Source of the DNA: Piscinibacter gummiphilus
GTDB taxonomy: Bacteria > Pseudomonadota > Gammaproteobacteria > Burkholderiales > Burkholderiaceae_C
NCBI RefSeq assembly: GCF_032681285.1
Contig: NZ_CP136336.1
Span: 2,343,001 to 2,407,000 of the forward strand
Direction: 5' to 3'
DNA length: 64,000 nucleotides
Shown here: positions 7,576 to 19,458 of the stretch, in pieces
How the letters are laid out: the number at the start of each line of letters is the position of its first letter
Numbering within the stretch: the first letter of the stretch is position 1
Position numbers and translations under genes: made by a program
Notes under the pieces: generated by a model
What the model was told of the DNA's origin: nothing
What the model saw: the letters and a program-made list of their open reading frames with translations, nothing else
Databases searched by the model: none

Positions 7576-10500
7576 GCGAGGCTGGCGTGAGCGATGCATC
7601 TGGCGCCGTGCGTGCGGCGCGGTTCAACATTTCCAAGTGGGCGCTGGAGCACCCGGCGCTGACACGTTATCTGCTGGTCGTCCTCATGGTGCTGGGTCTC
7701 ACGGCCTACTTCCAGCTGGGGCAGGACGAAGACCCACCGTTCACCTTCCGCGCGATGGTGGTGCGGGCCTACTGGCCCGGTGCCACCGCGCAGCAGGTGG
7801 CCGAGCAGGTGACCGACAAGCTCGAGAAGACGCTGCAGGAGGTGCCCTACGCCGACAAGATCCGCAGCTATTCCAAGCCTGGCGAGACGCTCATCATCTT
7901 CCAGCTGAAGGACTCGACGCCGCCCAAGGACGTGCAGCAGATCTGGTACACGGTGCGCAAGAAGGTCGGCGACATGCGCGGCACCTTGCCAGGCGGTGTG
8001 GCCGGGCCGTTCTTCAACGACGAGTTCGGCGATGTGTACGGCTCGATCTATGCGCTCTCGAGCGATGGGTTCAGCTACGACGAGCTCAAGGAGCACGCCG
8101 ACCAGGTGCGCCAGCGCCTGCTGAAGGTGAAGGACGTCAACAAGGTCGAAGTCTTCGGCGCGCAAGACGAGAAGATCTTCATCGAGATCTCGCAGAAGCG
8201 CCTGGCGCAGCTCGGCATCGACTTCAACGCAGTGCTCGCGCAATTGGGCCAGCAGAACGCGGTGGAGTCGGCGGGCGTCATCAATGCGCCGACCGACTAT
8301 GTGCAGGTGCGCGTGGGCGGGCAGTTCAACTCGGTCGAGCAGCTGAAGAACTTCGCGATCCGCGCCAATGGCGCCAGCCTGAAGCTCGGCGACATCGCCG
8401 AAGTCAAGCGGGCGTATGTGGACCCACCACAGGTGAAGGTGCGCCACCAGGGCAAGGAGGTGATCGCCCTCGGCATTTCGATGGCCAAGGGCGGCGACAT
8501 CATCGAGATGGGCCAGTCGCTCAAGAAGGCGACCGACGCGATCCGCGACGACCTGCCGGCCGGCATCACGATGCACCAGTTCCAGAACCAGTCGACGGTG
8601 GTCGCGCGCTCGGTCAACGAGTTCGTCGGCGTGCTGATCGAGGCCGTGGTGATCGTGCTGGCGGTGAGTTTCGTGAGCCTGGGCCTGCACTTCAAGCCGC
8701 TGCGGCTCGACTGGCGGCCGGGCTTGGTGGTGGGCATCACCATTCCGCTCGTGCTGGCCATCACCTTCGTGACCATGTTCTATTGGGGCGTGGGCCTGCA
8801 CAAGATCTCGCTCGGCTCGCTCATCATCGCGCTCGGCCTCCTGGTCGACGACGCGATCATTGCGGTCGAGATGATGGTGCGCAAGCTGGAAGAGGGCTAC
8901 GACAAGGCGCGTGCGGCCACCTTCGCGTATGACGCGACGGCGATGCCGATGCTCACCGGCACGCTCATCACGGCGGTCGGCTTCCTGCCGATCGGCTTGG
9001 CGAAATCGACGGTCGGCGAATACACCTTCGCGATCTTCGCGGTGACGGCGGCGGCGCTCCTGATCTCGTGGTTTGTCTCTGTCTACTTCGTGCCGTACCT
9101 CGGCACGGTGCTGCTCAAGACCAAGCCGCATGCCGACAGCGACCAGCCGCACGAGCTCTTCGACACGCCGTTCTACACGCGCTTCCGTGCGCTCGTCGAT
9201 TGGTGCGTCAAGCACCGCTGGATCACCATCGGCCTGACGGTGGGCACGCTGGTGCTTGGCGTTGTCGGCATGGGCAAGGTGCAGAACCAGTTCTTCCCCG
9301 ATTCGAACCGGCTCGAACTGCTGGTCGACCTGTGGCTGCCCGAAGGTTCGTCGTACAGCGCCAACGAGGCGATCACCAAGAAGGTCGAAGCGCGCCTGAT
9401 GAAGCTCGAAGGCGTCGACCACGTCACCACCTGGGTGGGCAGCGGCGTGCCGCGCTTCGCGCTCGTGCTCGACCAGATCTTCCCGCAGAGCAATGTGAGC
9501 CAGATCGTGCTGCTGCCCAAGGACCTGGCGGCGCGCGAGAAGCTGCGCCATCAGCTGCCCGAACTGCTGGCCACCGAGTTCCCCGAGGTGCGTGCCCGGC
9601 CCAAGCTCCTGCCCAACGGGCCGCCGGTGCCGTACCCGGTGCAGTTCCGCGTGGTCGGGCCGGACCCGGGCAAGGTGCGTGTCTATGCCGACGAGGTGAA
9701 GGCGATCATGCTGAAGAACCCCAACATGCGCGGCGTGAACGACAACTGGAATGAGTCGGTCAAGGTGCTGCGGCTGGAGGTCGACCAGGACAAGGCGCGG
9801 GCGCTGGGCGTGTCCAGCCAGGCCATTGCCCAGGCAGCGCGCACGCTCAACAGTGGTACGACTGTCGGCCAGTACCGTGACGGCGACAAGCTGATCGACA
9901 TCGTGCTTCGCCAGCCGCTGGAAGAGCGCAAGGCGATCACCGACTTGGCGAACGCCTATGTGCCGACGACCATCGGCCGCAGCATCCCGCTGAGCCAGGT
10001 TGCCAAGGCGAACTTCGTCTGGGAGCCGGGCGTGCTGTGGCGCGAGAACCGCGACTACGCGGCCACGGTGCAGGGTGACATCGTCGAGGGCCTGCAAGGG
10101 GCGACGGTGACGGCGCAACTCGATCCGCTCTTCGCCCCCATCCGCGCCAAGATGCCCGCCGGCTACCGCGTGGAAGTGGCCGGCGCGGTGGAGGAGAGCA
10201 GCAAAGGGCAGGGCTCGATCGCGGTCGGCGCACCGCTGATGCTTTTCATCATGTTCACGCTGCTGATGCTGCAGCTGCAGAGCTTCAGCCGCGCGATGCT
10301 GGTGTTCCTGACCGGGCCACTGGGCATCGCCGGCGTGGCGGCAGCGTTGCTGCTGCTGAACCGGCCGTTCGGCTTCGTGGCGCTCTTGGGCGTGATCGCG
10401 TTGATGGGCATGATCATGCGCAACTCGGTGATCTTGATCGACCAGATCGAGCAGGACCGCGAGCGGGGCGTGCCGACCTGGAATGCGGTGGTCGAAGCCT

Positions 10501-10733
10501 CGGTGCGGCGTTTCCGCCCGATCATCCTGACGGCCGCGGCGGCGGTGCTCGCGATGATCCCGCTGTCGCGCAGCGTGTTCTGGGGCCCGATGGCGGTGGC
10601 CATCATGGGTGGACTGATCGTCGCAACGGCACTCACGCTGCTGGCTTTGCCAGCGATGTATGCGGCCTGGTTCCGGGTGAAGTCTGCCGATCAGGAACTG
10701 CAAGGGTCCGGCAAGCTCGCCACAAGCGGCTAA
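7572..10733 (+). CDS. RND efflux transporter permease (AcrB-type)
   Basis: A proton-driven inner-membrane pump of 1053 residues, the usual length for the family, with two homologous halves each having one leading helix, a large periplasmic loop and a block of further helices. The proton-relay Asp pair is seen in LGLLVDDAIIAVEMM; the C-terminal half has LLGVIALMGMIMRNSVILIDQIEQ. The GTG at 7572 overlaps the adaptor stop (GTGA); a second GTG at 7587 is also possible. A terminator hairpin follows. The drug or lipid substrate is not predictable. Confidence 0.92.
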   Translation: MSEAGVSDASGAVRAARFNISKWALEHPALTRYLLVVLMVLGLTAYFQLGQDEDPPFTFRAMVVRAYWPGATAQQVAEQVTDKLEKTLQEVPYADKIRSYSKPGETLIIFQLKDSTPPKDVQQIWYTVRKKVGDMRGTLPGGVAGPFFNDEFGDVYGSIYALSSDGFSYDELKEHADQVRQRLLKVKDVNKVEVFGAQDEKIFIEISQKRLAQLGIDFNAVLAQLGQQNAVESAGVINAPTDYVQVRVGGQFNSVEQLKNFAIRANGASLKLGDIAEVKRAYVDPPQVKVRHQGKEVIALGISMAKGGDIIEMGQSLKKATDAIRDDLPAGITMHQFQNQSTVVARSVNEFVGVLIEAVVIVLAVSFVSLGLHFKPLRLDWRPGLVVGITIPLVLAITFVTMFYWGVGLHKISLGSLIIALGLLVDDAIIAVEMMVRKLEEGYDKARAATFAYDATAMPMLTGTLITAVGFLPIGLAKSTVGEYTFAIFAVTAAALLISWFVSVYFVPYLGTVLLKTKPHADSDQPHELFDTPFYTRFRALVDWCVKHRWITIGLTVGTLVLGVVGMGKVQNQFFPDSNRLELLVDLWLPEGSSYSANEAITKKVEARLMKLEGVDHVTTWVGSGVPRFALVLDQIFPQSNVSQIVLLPKDLAAREKLRHQLPELLATEFPEVRARPKLLPNGPPVPYPVQFRVVGPDPGKVRVYADEVKAIMLKNPNMRGVNDNWNESVKVLRLEVDQDKARALGVSSQAIAQAARTLNSGTTVGQYRDGDKLIDIVLRQPLEERKAITDLANAYVPTTIGRSIPLSQVAKANFVWEPGVLWRENRDYAATVQGDIVEGLQGATVTAQLDPLFAPIRAKMPAGYRVEVAGAVEESSKGQGSIAVGAPLMLFIMFTLLMLQLQSFSRAMLVFLTGPLGIAGVAAALLLLNRPFGFVALLGVIALMGMIMRNSVILIDQIEQDRERGVPTWNAVVEASVRRFRPIILTAAAAVLAMIPLSRSVFWGPMAVAIMGGLIVATALTLLALPAMYAAWFRVKSADQELQGSGKLATSG

Positions 10734-10764
10734 AATCCGCGGCTCCCCGAATTCGGCCGGAACA

Positions 10765-10800
10765 GTGCTGGGGTCGCTTAGGCGACCCCGATGCACTTTT
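10765..10800 (+). terminator. Rho-independent terminator of the RND operon
   Basis: GGGGTCGC (10770-10777), loop TTAG and GCGACCCC (10782-10789) form an 8-bp stem, extended by GTGC/GCAC on the outside and followed by TTTT (10797-10800). It separates the pump gene from the tRNA gene. Confidence 0.8.
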
Positions 10801-10809
10801 CAGGCACCC

Positions 10810-10896
10810 GCGCGGGTGGCGAAATTGGTAGACGCACCAGGTTTAGGTCCTGACGCCAGCAATGGTGTGCGGGTTCGAGTCCCGCCCCGCGCACCA
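10810..10896 (+). tRNA. tRNA-Leu (anticodon UAG)
   Basis: An 87-base tRNA with encoded CCA. The acceptor stem GCGCGGG pairs with CCCGCGC; the T arm is GCGGG-TTCGAGT-CCCGC. The anticodon loop TTTAGGT gives UAG, decoding CUA and other CUN codons. A long variable arm (class II) fits leucine. The outermost anticodon-stem pair is a C/A mismatch. Confidence 0.96.
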
Positions 10897-10928
10897 GCCT
10901 TATCCAAACCAGAGAGTCCGTACACATC

Positions 10929-12236
10929 ATGGCTGTCACTGTTGAAACCCTCGAAAAGCTCGAACGCCGCATCACATTGACGCTGCCGGCCGACACCATC
11001 AACAACGAGGTGCAGTCGCGCCTGAAGCGTCTCGCACGCACGGTCAAGGCGGATGGCTTTCGCCCGGGCAAGGTGCCGATGAGCGTCGTGACCCAGCGTT
11101 ATGGCTATTCCGTTCACTACGAGGTGATGAACGACAAGGTTGGCCAGGCTTTCGAGCAGGCCACCAACGAAGCCAAGCTGCGTGTGGCCGGCCAGCCCCG
11201 CATCACCGAGAAGGAAAACGCACCCGAAGGCCAGGTCGCATTCGACGCCACGTTTGAGGTCTACCCGGAAGTGAAGCTGGGTGATATTTCGACCGCCGAA
11301 GTCGAGCGCATCAGCGCCGAAGTGACCGACGCCGCGATCGACAAGACCCTCGACATCCTACGCAAGCAGCGCCGCACTTTCGCCCAGCGCGCCCAGGGCG
11401 ACGCCGCGGGTGAAGGCGACCGCGTGACGATCGACTTCGAAGGCAAGATCGACGGCGTGCCCTTTGACGGCGGCAAGGCCGAAGGCTTCCAGTTCATCAT
11501 CGGCGAAGGCCAGATGCTGGAGCAGTTCGAGAAGGCCGTGCGCGGCATGAAGGCCGGCGAATCGAAGACCTTCCCGCTGCAGTTCCCCGAGGACTACCAG
11601 GGCAAGGACGTGGCCGGCAAGGAAGCCGACTTCCTCGTCACGCTGAGCAAGATCGAAGCGCAGAACCTGCCCGAGGTGAACGAAGCCCTGGCCAAGAGCC
11701 TGGGCATCCCCGATGGCACCGTCGAGTCGCTGCGTGCCGACATCAAGAAGAACCTCGAGCGCGAAGTGAAGTTCCGGGTGCTGGCCCGCAACAAGGCCGC
11801 CGTGATGGACGCCGTGGCCAAGACCGCCGAACTCGACCTGCCGACGGCGCTGGTGGCCAACGAGACTGCCCGCATGATCGAGTCGGCCCGCGCCGACCTG
11901 AAGAAGCGCGGCATCAAGGACGCCGACAAGGCCCCGATCCCGGAAGAGATCTTCAAGCCGCAGGCCGAGCGCCGCGTGCGCCTGGGCCTGGTCGTCGCCG
12001 AACTCGTGCGCGCCAACAACCTGCAGGCCAAGCCCGAGCAGTTGCAAGCCCACATCGAGGAAATGGCGCAGAGCTACGAGAAGCCGGCCGAGGTGGTGCG
12101 CTGGTACCTGAGCGACCGTGAGCGCATGGCCGAAGTCGAAGGCGTTGTCATCGAGAACAACGTCACGGAGTTCGTGCTGGGCAAGGCCAAGGTCACCGAC
12201 AAGGCCGTGCCGTTCGATGAGCTGATGGCTGGCTGA
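10929..12236 (+). CDS. tig: Trigger factor, ribosome-associated chaperone and peptidyl-prolyl isomerase
   Basis: Binds nascent chains at the ribosome exit tunnel. The 435-residue protein has the three expected parts: an N-terminal ribosome-binding domain with the signature GFRPGKVP (near residue 43), an FKBP-type PPIase domain (about 160-245, with [10 protein letters not shown] and [13 protein letters not shown]), and a C-terminal chaperone domain. It precedes clpP-clpX-lon, the classic proteostasis order of proteobacteria, but a terminator separates it from clpP. Confidence 0.97.
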   Translation: MAVTVETLEKLERRITLTLPADTINNEVQSRLKRLARTVKADGFRPGKVPMSVVTQRYGYSVHYEVMNDKVGQAFEQATNEAKLRVAGQPRITEKENAPEGQVAFDATFEVYPEVKLGDISTAEVERISAEVTDAAIDKTLDILRKQRRTFAQRAQGDAAGEGDRVTIDFEGKIDGVPFDGGKAEGFQFIIGEGQMLEQFEKAVRGMKAGESKTFPLQFPEDYQGKDVAGKEADFLVTLSKIEAQNLPEVNEALAKSLGIPDGTVESLRADIKKNLEREVKFRVLARNKAAVMDAVAKTAELDLPTALVANETARMIESARADLKKRGIKDADKAPIPEEIFKPQAERRVRLGLVVAELVRANNLQAKPEQLQAHIEEMAQSYEKPAEVVRWYLSDRERMAEVEGVVIENNVTEFVLGKAKVTDKAVPFDELMAG

Positions 12237-12258
12237 TCGGGCTTTCAGCCAGAAGGAG

Positions 12259-12297
12259 AGGGCGCCAGCCGGCACGGCGAGGCGCCCTTTGTTTTTC
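12259..12297 (+). terminator. Rho-independent terminator after tig
   Basis: AGGGCGCC (12259-12266) pairs with GGCGCCCT (12281-12288) across a 14-base loop, followed by TTGTTTTT. It lies 22 bases after the tig stop. Confidence 0.8.
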
Positions 12298-12324
12298 CAT
12301 CGATCGCATTTCTGTCGTGTCTCT

Positions 12325-12352
12325 CTTGAGGCGACATAATCAAGCCCAACCT
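12325..12352 (+). promoter_or_regulatory. Weak candidate heat-shock (sigma-32) promoter of clpP
   Basis: CTTGAGG (12325-12331), 13 bases, then CCCAACCT (12345-12352) partly match the RpoH consensus. The overlapping CATAAT (12335-12340) could instead be a sigma-70 -10. Low confidence from sequence alone. Confidence 0.3.
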
Positions 12353-12382
12353 GTAGGCATCACTTCTGAAGGACGCACACGC

Positions 12383-13006
12383 ATGAGCGCGCTGGACACT
12401 CTGGGTTTGGGCATGGTGCCCATGGTCATCGAACAGTCGGGACGCGGCGAGCGTGCCTACGACATCTACAGCCGCCTGCTGCGCGAGCGCATCGTGTTCC
12501 TGGTCGGCCCGGTCAATGATCAGACGGCCAGCATCGTCGTGGCCCAGCTGCTCTTTCTCGAGAGCGAAAACCCCGACAAGGACATCCACTTCTACATCAA
12601 CTCGCCTGGCGGCTCGGTGACGGCCGGCATGTCGATTTTCGACACGATGGAGTTCATCAAGCCCGATGTGTCGACCATGTGCGTGGGCATGGCGGCGAGC
12701 ATGGGCTCTTTCCTGCTGATGGCGGGCGCCAAGGGCAAGCGTTTTGCGCTGCCGAACGCCCGGGTCATGATCCACCAGCCTTCGGGCGGTGCGCAGGGCC
12801 AGGCCACCGACATCGAGATCCACGCCCGCGAGATCCTCAAGACCCGCGAGCAGCTCAACCGCATCTACGCCGAGCGCACCGGCCAGCCCATCGAGAAGAT
12901 CCGCGCCGACATGGAACGCGACTTCTTCATGGACCCCGAAGAGGCCAAGAACTACGGCCTGATCGACCAGGTGCTCAACAAGCGCGCCGGGCCGGCCACC
13001 AGCTGA
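12383..13006 (+). CDS. clpP: ATP-dependent Clp protease proteolytic subunit
   Basis: The serine peptidase chamber that works with ClpX or ClpA. The catalytic triad is Ser106 (GMAASMGS), His131 ([12 protein letters not shown]) and Asp180 (ERDFFM). At 207 residues it has the usual length. The ATG at 12383 has AAGGA 9 bases upstream, so it is preferred over the in-frame ATG at 12317. It lies directly upstream of clpX with a hairpin in between. Confidence 0.97.
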   Translation: MSALDTLGLGMVPMVIEQSGRGERAYDIYSRLLRERIVFLVGPVNDQTASIVVAQLLFLESENPDKDIHFYINSPGGSVTAGMSIFDTMEFIKPDVSTMCVGMAASMGSFLLMAGAKGKRFALPNARVMIHQPSGGAQGQATDIEIHAREILKTREQLNRIYAERTGQPIEKIRADMERDFFMDPEEAKNYGLIDQVLNKRAGPATS

Positions 13007-13043
13007 CGCGCAAACACGGGGCCAAGACCCGTAACTGCAATCG

Positions 13044-13080
13044 AAACGGGGCCTTTTTTACCGCCAAGGCCCCGTTTTCT
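13044..13080 (+). terminator. Hairpin terminator/attenuator between clpP and clpX
   Basis: A 12-bp stem (13044-13055 with 13066-13077) around a 10-base loop, with a T-rich 3' flank. It could terminate part of the clpP transcripts or protect the 3' end; clpX follows 55 bases later. Confidence 0.7.
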
Positions 13081-13132
13081 TTTGCTCTATCATCCCAACC
13101 AGCCTCTTCCACGCCTCGTGCGCCCCACTTAA

Positions 13133-14401
<1,269 letters not shown>

Positions 14402-14453
14402 CGCCCCTCTGAGACTGAGGATCCTGAATAGCCTGTGCCTATCGGGCAGGTGT

Positions 14454-14481
14454 CTTGCAATTGATTCCTCGGGCCTTATGT
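14454..14481 (+). promoter_or_regulatory. Candidate heat-shock (RpoH) promoter of lon
   Basis: CTTGCAA (14454-14460) and CCTTATGT (14474-14481), 13 bases apart, match the RpoH pattern CTTGAAA-N13-17-CCCCATNT at 6 of 7 and 6 of 7 defined positions. It lies 23 bases before the lon start. lon is a known RpoH target in E. coli. Confidence 0.5.
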
Positions 14482-14504
14482 GGGCCTGAGAAAGAGAGGT
14501 TCCT

Positions 14505-16931
<2,427 letters not shown>

Positions 16932-16941
16932 GTTGAAAGCG

Positions 16942-16970
16942 GCTCCGGTCTTGCAGGCCGGAGCTTTTTT
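16942..16970 (+). terminator. Rho-independent terminator of lon
   Basis: GCTCCGG (16942-16948) pairs with CCGGAGC (16958-16964), followed by six T. Confidence 0.85.
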
Positions 16971-17022
16971 CATTTATACTTTCAGCTTCGGTTGATTCAA
17001 GCAATTGAGTTGATCGGAACAC

Positions 17023-17098
17023 GCGGGATTAGCTCAGTTGGTAGAGCGATACCTTGCCAAGGTATAGGTCGAGAGTTCGAGCCTCTTATCCCGCTCCA
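17023..17098 (+). tRNA. tRNA-Gly (anticodon GCC)
   Basis: A 76-base cloverleaf with encoded CCA. The acceptor GCGGGAT pairs with ATCCCGC; the D arm contains AGCTCAGTTGGTAGAGC; the anticodon loop CTTGCCAAG gives GCC; the T arm contains GTTCGAG. Confidence 0.97.
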
Positions 17099-17103
17099 AA
17101 TTC

Positions 17104-17130
17104 AAAAGGGAAGCTTCGGCTTCCCTTTTT
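17104..17130 (+). terminator. Terminator hairpin between tRNA-Gly and tRNA-Cys
   Basis: An 11-bp stem (17104-17114 with 17119-17129) closed by a TTCG tetraloop and ending in a T-run. Confidence 0.75.
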
Positions 17131-17167
17131 GCCAAGGCGCCCAATGCCTTCGGCCGCAACAGTCAAC

Positions 17168-17241
17168 GGCGCGGTAGCAAAGCGGTTATGCACCGGATTG
17201 CAAATCCGTGTAGGTCGGTTCGACTCCGGCCCGCGCCTCCA
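17168..17241 (+). tRNA. tRNA-Cys (anticodon GCA)
   Basis: A 74-base cloverleaf with encoded CCA. The acceptor GGCGCGG pairs with CCGCGCC; the anticodon loop ATTGCAAAT gives GCA; the T arm is GGTTCGACTCC. The short variable loop fits Cys. Confidence 0.97.
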
Positions 17242-17263
17242 GACACTTCGGCGCAGCCAAAGA

Positions 17264-17290
17264 AAAACGCCCCGTCTATCGGGGCGTTTT
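17264..17290. terminator. Terminator after tRNA-Cys
   Basis: An 11-bp stem AAAACGCCCCG / CGGGGCGTTTT around the loop TCTAT. It is symmetric, so it may also stop transcription of the facing minus-strand gene. Confidence 0.85.
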
Positions 17291-17314
17291 GCATTTCGTG
17301 GCGCGCTCAAGCCG

Positions 17315-17932
17315 TCATTCAAACGCCTGCACGGCAACCAGCTTGCCATTGCCCGGCTCGAACTCGCAGCGGTAGTTGAACTGCACGAGGTTCATGCCCG
17401 GCGCGCGCTGCACAGCGCCGATGCCTTCGAGGCTGGCGCGGCCACCAGGCGCCGGGCGCAACTGGCGCGAATCGGAGCCGAAAGCGATGCGGCCCACGCG
17501 CGGATGCTTGCTCTTCAGCGTGGCGGCCACGGCGGTTTCACATGCTTCGGGCGACACGCTCATCAGGTCGGGTTGCCATTCCTTGCCTTCGCTCGCGCGC
17601 AGGCCGCCAGCGTCGCGGAACACGATGCCCGAGGTCGCGCCTGTCTTGCTGTTGTAGGCACAGCCGTAGGTGAAGGGCGCCGATGCACCGACCGAGTTGC
17701 GGTAGCGGCCCGCCCCCTTCACGTCGGTCTCTTCGCCGGTCGTGGGCGACAGCATGCGCTTGTCTTTCTGGAACTGAACATCGCTCGCGTCACGGCCGCG
17801 CATCTCCTTGATGGTTTCGGTGACGGCGGCCTCGCAACTCTCGGCAGCCTTGGCCGCATCAGCCGGTGTGGCGGCGTGCGCGACCGAGCTGCACACGAGA
17901 GCGATGGCAGGGAAGAGGAGGGTGGTTTTCAT
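17315..17932 (-). CDS. Exported protein with two tandem copies of an unnamed domain
   Basis: Family not recognised. The 205-residue product starts with a clear Sec signal (MKTTLLFPAIALVCSSVAHA, cleavage after residue 20). The mature part is an internal duplication: residues 31-100 and 129-200 share the pattern C-x-x-x-V...R-x-L-x-P...G-x-G...F-x-Y-x-C. Each copy has one cysteine at its start and one in the F-x-Y-x-C segment (33/91 and 131/189), exactly 58 residues apart in both, which suggests a disulfide in each domain. The ATG at 17932 is chosen because it begins the signal peptide. It is divergent from the MurA-like gene. Confidence 0.7.
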   Translation of the reverse strand: MKTTLLFPAIALVCSSVAHAATPADAAKAAESCEAAVTETIKEMRGRDASDVQFQKDKRMLSPTTGEETDVKGAGRYRNSVGASAPFTYGCAYNSKTGATSGIVFRDAGGLRASEGKEWQPDLMSVSPEACETAVAATLKSKHPRVGRIAFGSDSRQLRPAPGGRASLEGIGAVQRAPGMNLVQFNYRCEFEPGNGKLVAVQAFE

Positions 17933-18144
17933 CGGATGAACTGCTGAAAGCAACTGGCTGGCATGGTGTCGTGTTTTGCCGGCAGCGGCAAGAGAACGAG
18001 CCCTGAGCGTTTTGAGCGCCGACATGGGCTCTGGTTCACCCAGTCTTCACACAAGGGCTCGCGGCTTCATCGCAGCTTCCCATGCACACGGGATGCTCTC
18101 GCGCATGCCGCCACGTCGGGCGGTGCCAACCGGAGTTGAGAACC

Positions 18145-19455
18145 GTGAGTGCCTCTTCCCACCTCATCGTTCACGGCGGCATGCCGCTGTCGGGCCGCAT
18201 CGAACCGTCGGCCAACAAGAACGCGGTGCTGCCGATCCTCTGCGCGACCTTGCTGACCCGCCAGCCGGTGCATCTGCGCGGCGTGCCCGACATCACCGAC
18301 GTGCGCAAGATCCTGCAGTTCTTCGAATCCATCGGCAGCGAGGTGCATGCCGACATGGCGCGGGGCATCGTCGGCCTGTACCACCGGCACAGCGTGTTCG
18401 ATGCGCGCCGCCACCGCCTGCCGCTGGAGATGCGCTCGTCCATCATGCTGGTGCCGCCCCTGCTCGCTCGCTTCGGCGAGGCGCGCATCGAAGACGAGGT
18501 GAAAGGCTGCACGCTCGGGGTGCGCGAGATCGACCCGCACGTGGAGACCTTGCGCCATTTCGGCGCCCACATCGAGCCGGGCGAAGACGGCTTCGCCGTG
18601 CGTTGCGACGGCCCCTTGCGCGCCACCGAACACTGGCTCGACTACGCCTCCGTCACCACCACCGAAAACTTCGTGCTGTGCGCCGCGCTTGCAGGCGGCC
18701 GCTCGGTGCTGACGAATGCCGCCTGCGAGCCGCACGTGCAGGAGTTCTGCGAGTTCATGTGCCGCCTCGGCGCCCACATCGAAGGCATCGGCACCTCCCG
18801 CCTCGTGATCGAGGGCGTCGATGCCCTGGGCGGCACCGAGTTCAGGTTTGCCGAAGACTTCCACGAGGTGACGACCTTCCTCGCGCTCGGTGCGATCACG
18901 GGCGGTGAGGTGACGGTGCGCAACTCGCGGCCCGAGCACTTTCCTCTCATCGACCGCAGCCTCGCGAAGTTCGGTGTGCATGTCACGCACCGCGACGGCT
19001 GGTCACATGCGCGGGTGCAGGGCGGCTTGAAGGTGGCCGAGCCCTTCACCCGCAACATGCTGCAGAAGATCGAGGCGGCGCCCTGGCCCTACCTGCCGGT
19101 CGACCTGCTGCCGATCTTCATGGCGCTGGGCGTGCGCGCCGAGGGCAGCGCAATGTTCTGGAACAAGGTCTACGACGGCGCGATGGGCTGGACGTCGGAG
19201 CTGTCGAAGTTCGGGGCGCACGTGTTCCTGTCCGACCCGCACCGCGCCATCAGCTTCGGCGGACGGCCGCTGGCACCGGCGCAGGTCGACAGCCCCTACA
19301 TCATCCGCGTTGCGATCGCTTTGCTGATGGTGGCGGCGAGCATCGAAGGCCGCTCGGTGATCCGCCACGCGGCGCCCATTCGGCGCGCCCACCCCCGCTT
19401 CGTCGAGAACCTCTGCGCGCTCGGCGCACGCATCGAATGGACCGAGCGGCCCTGA
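18145..19455 (+). CDS. UDP-N-acetylglucosamine 1-carboxyvinyltransferase family protein, divergent MurA
   Basis: MurA-type enzymes transfer enolpyruvate to UDP-GlcNAc in peptidoglycan synthesis. This 436-residue protein has the EPSP-synthase double-dome fold markers: SANKNAVLPIL (Lys25), EMRSSIMLVPPLLARFG (Arg97) and a catalytic-loop Cys122 in KGCTLGVREIDPH, where canonical MurA has GGCAIGARPVDLH. LPVDLLPIF corresponds to the acidic residue of PTDMQ. The C-terminal DRG block is replaced by IRRAHPRF. It may be a second MurA or a related transferase. The GTG at 18145 has GGAG nine bases upstream; an earlier ATG at 18082 lacks family homology. Confidence 0.8.
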   Translation: MSASSHLIVHGGMPLSGRIEPSANKNAVLPILCATLLTRQPVHLRGVPDITDVRKILQFFESIGSEVHADMARGIVGLYHRHSVFDARRHRLPLEMRSSIMLVPPLLARFGEARIEDEVKGCTLGVREIDPHVETLRHFGAHIEPGEDGFAVRCDGPLRATEHWLDYASVTTTENFVLCAALAGGRSVLTNAACEPHVQEFCEFMCRLGAHIEGIGTSRLVIEGVDALGGTEFRFAEDFHEVTTFLALGAITGGEVTVRNSRPEHFPLIDRSLAKFGVHVTHRDGWSHARVQGGLKVAEPFTRNMLQKIEAAPWPYLPVDLLPIFMALGVRAEGSAMFWNKVYDGAMGWTSELSKFGAHVFLSDPHRAISFGGRPLAPAQVDSPYIIRVAIALLMVAASIEGRSVIRHAAPIRRAHPRFVENLCALGARIEWTERP

Positions 19456-19458
19456 GGC

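Noticed and set aside
7509..10796. A 1095-codon open frame on the minus strand
   Set aside because: It runs antisense through the RND permease. The product is His/Arg/Asp/Val-rich with no family motif; it arises from the codon bias of a G+C-rich gene on the other strand.
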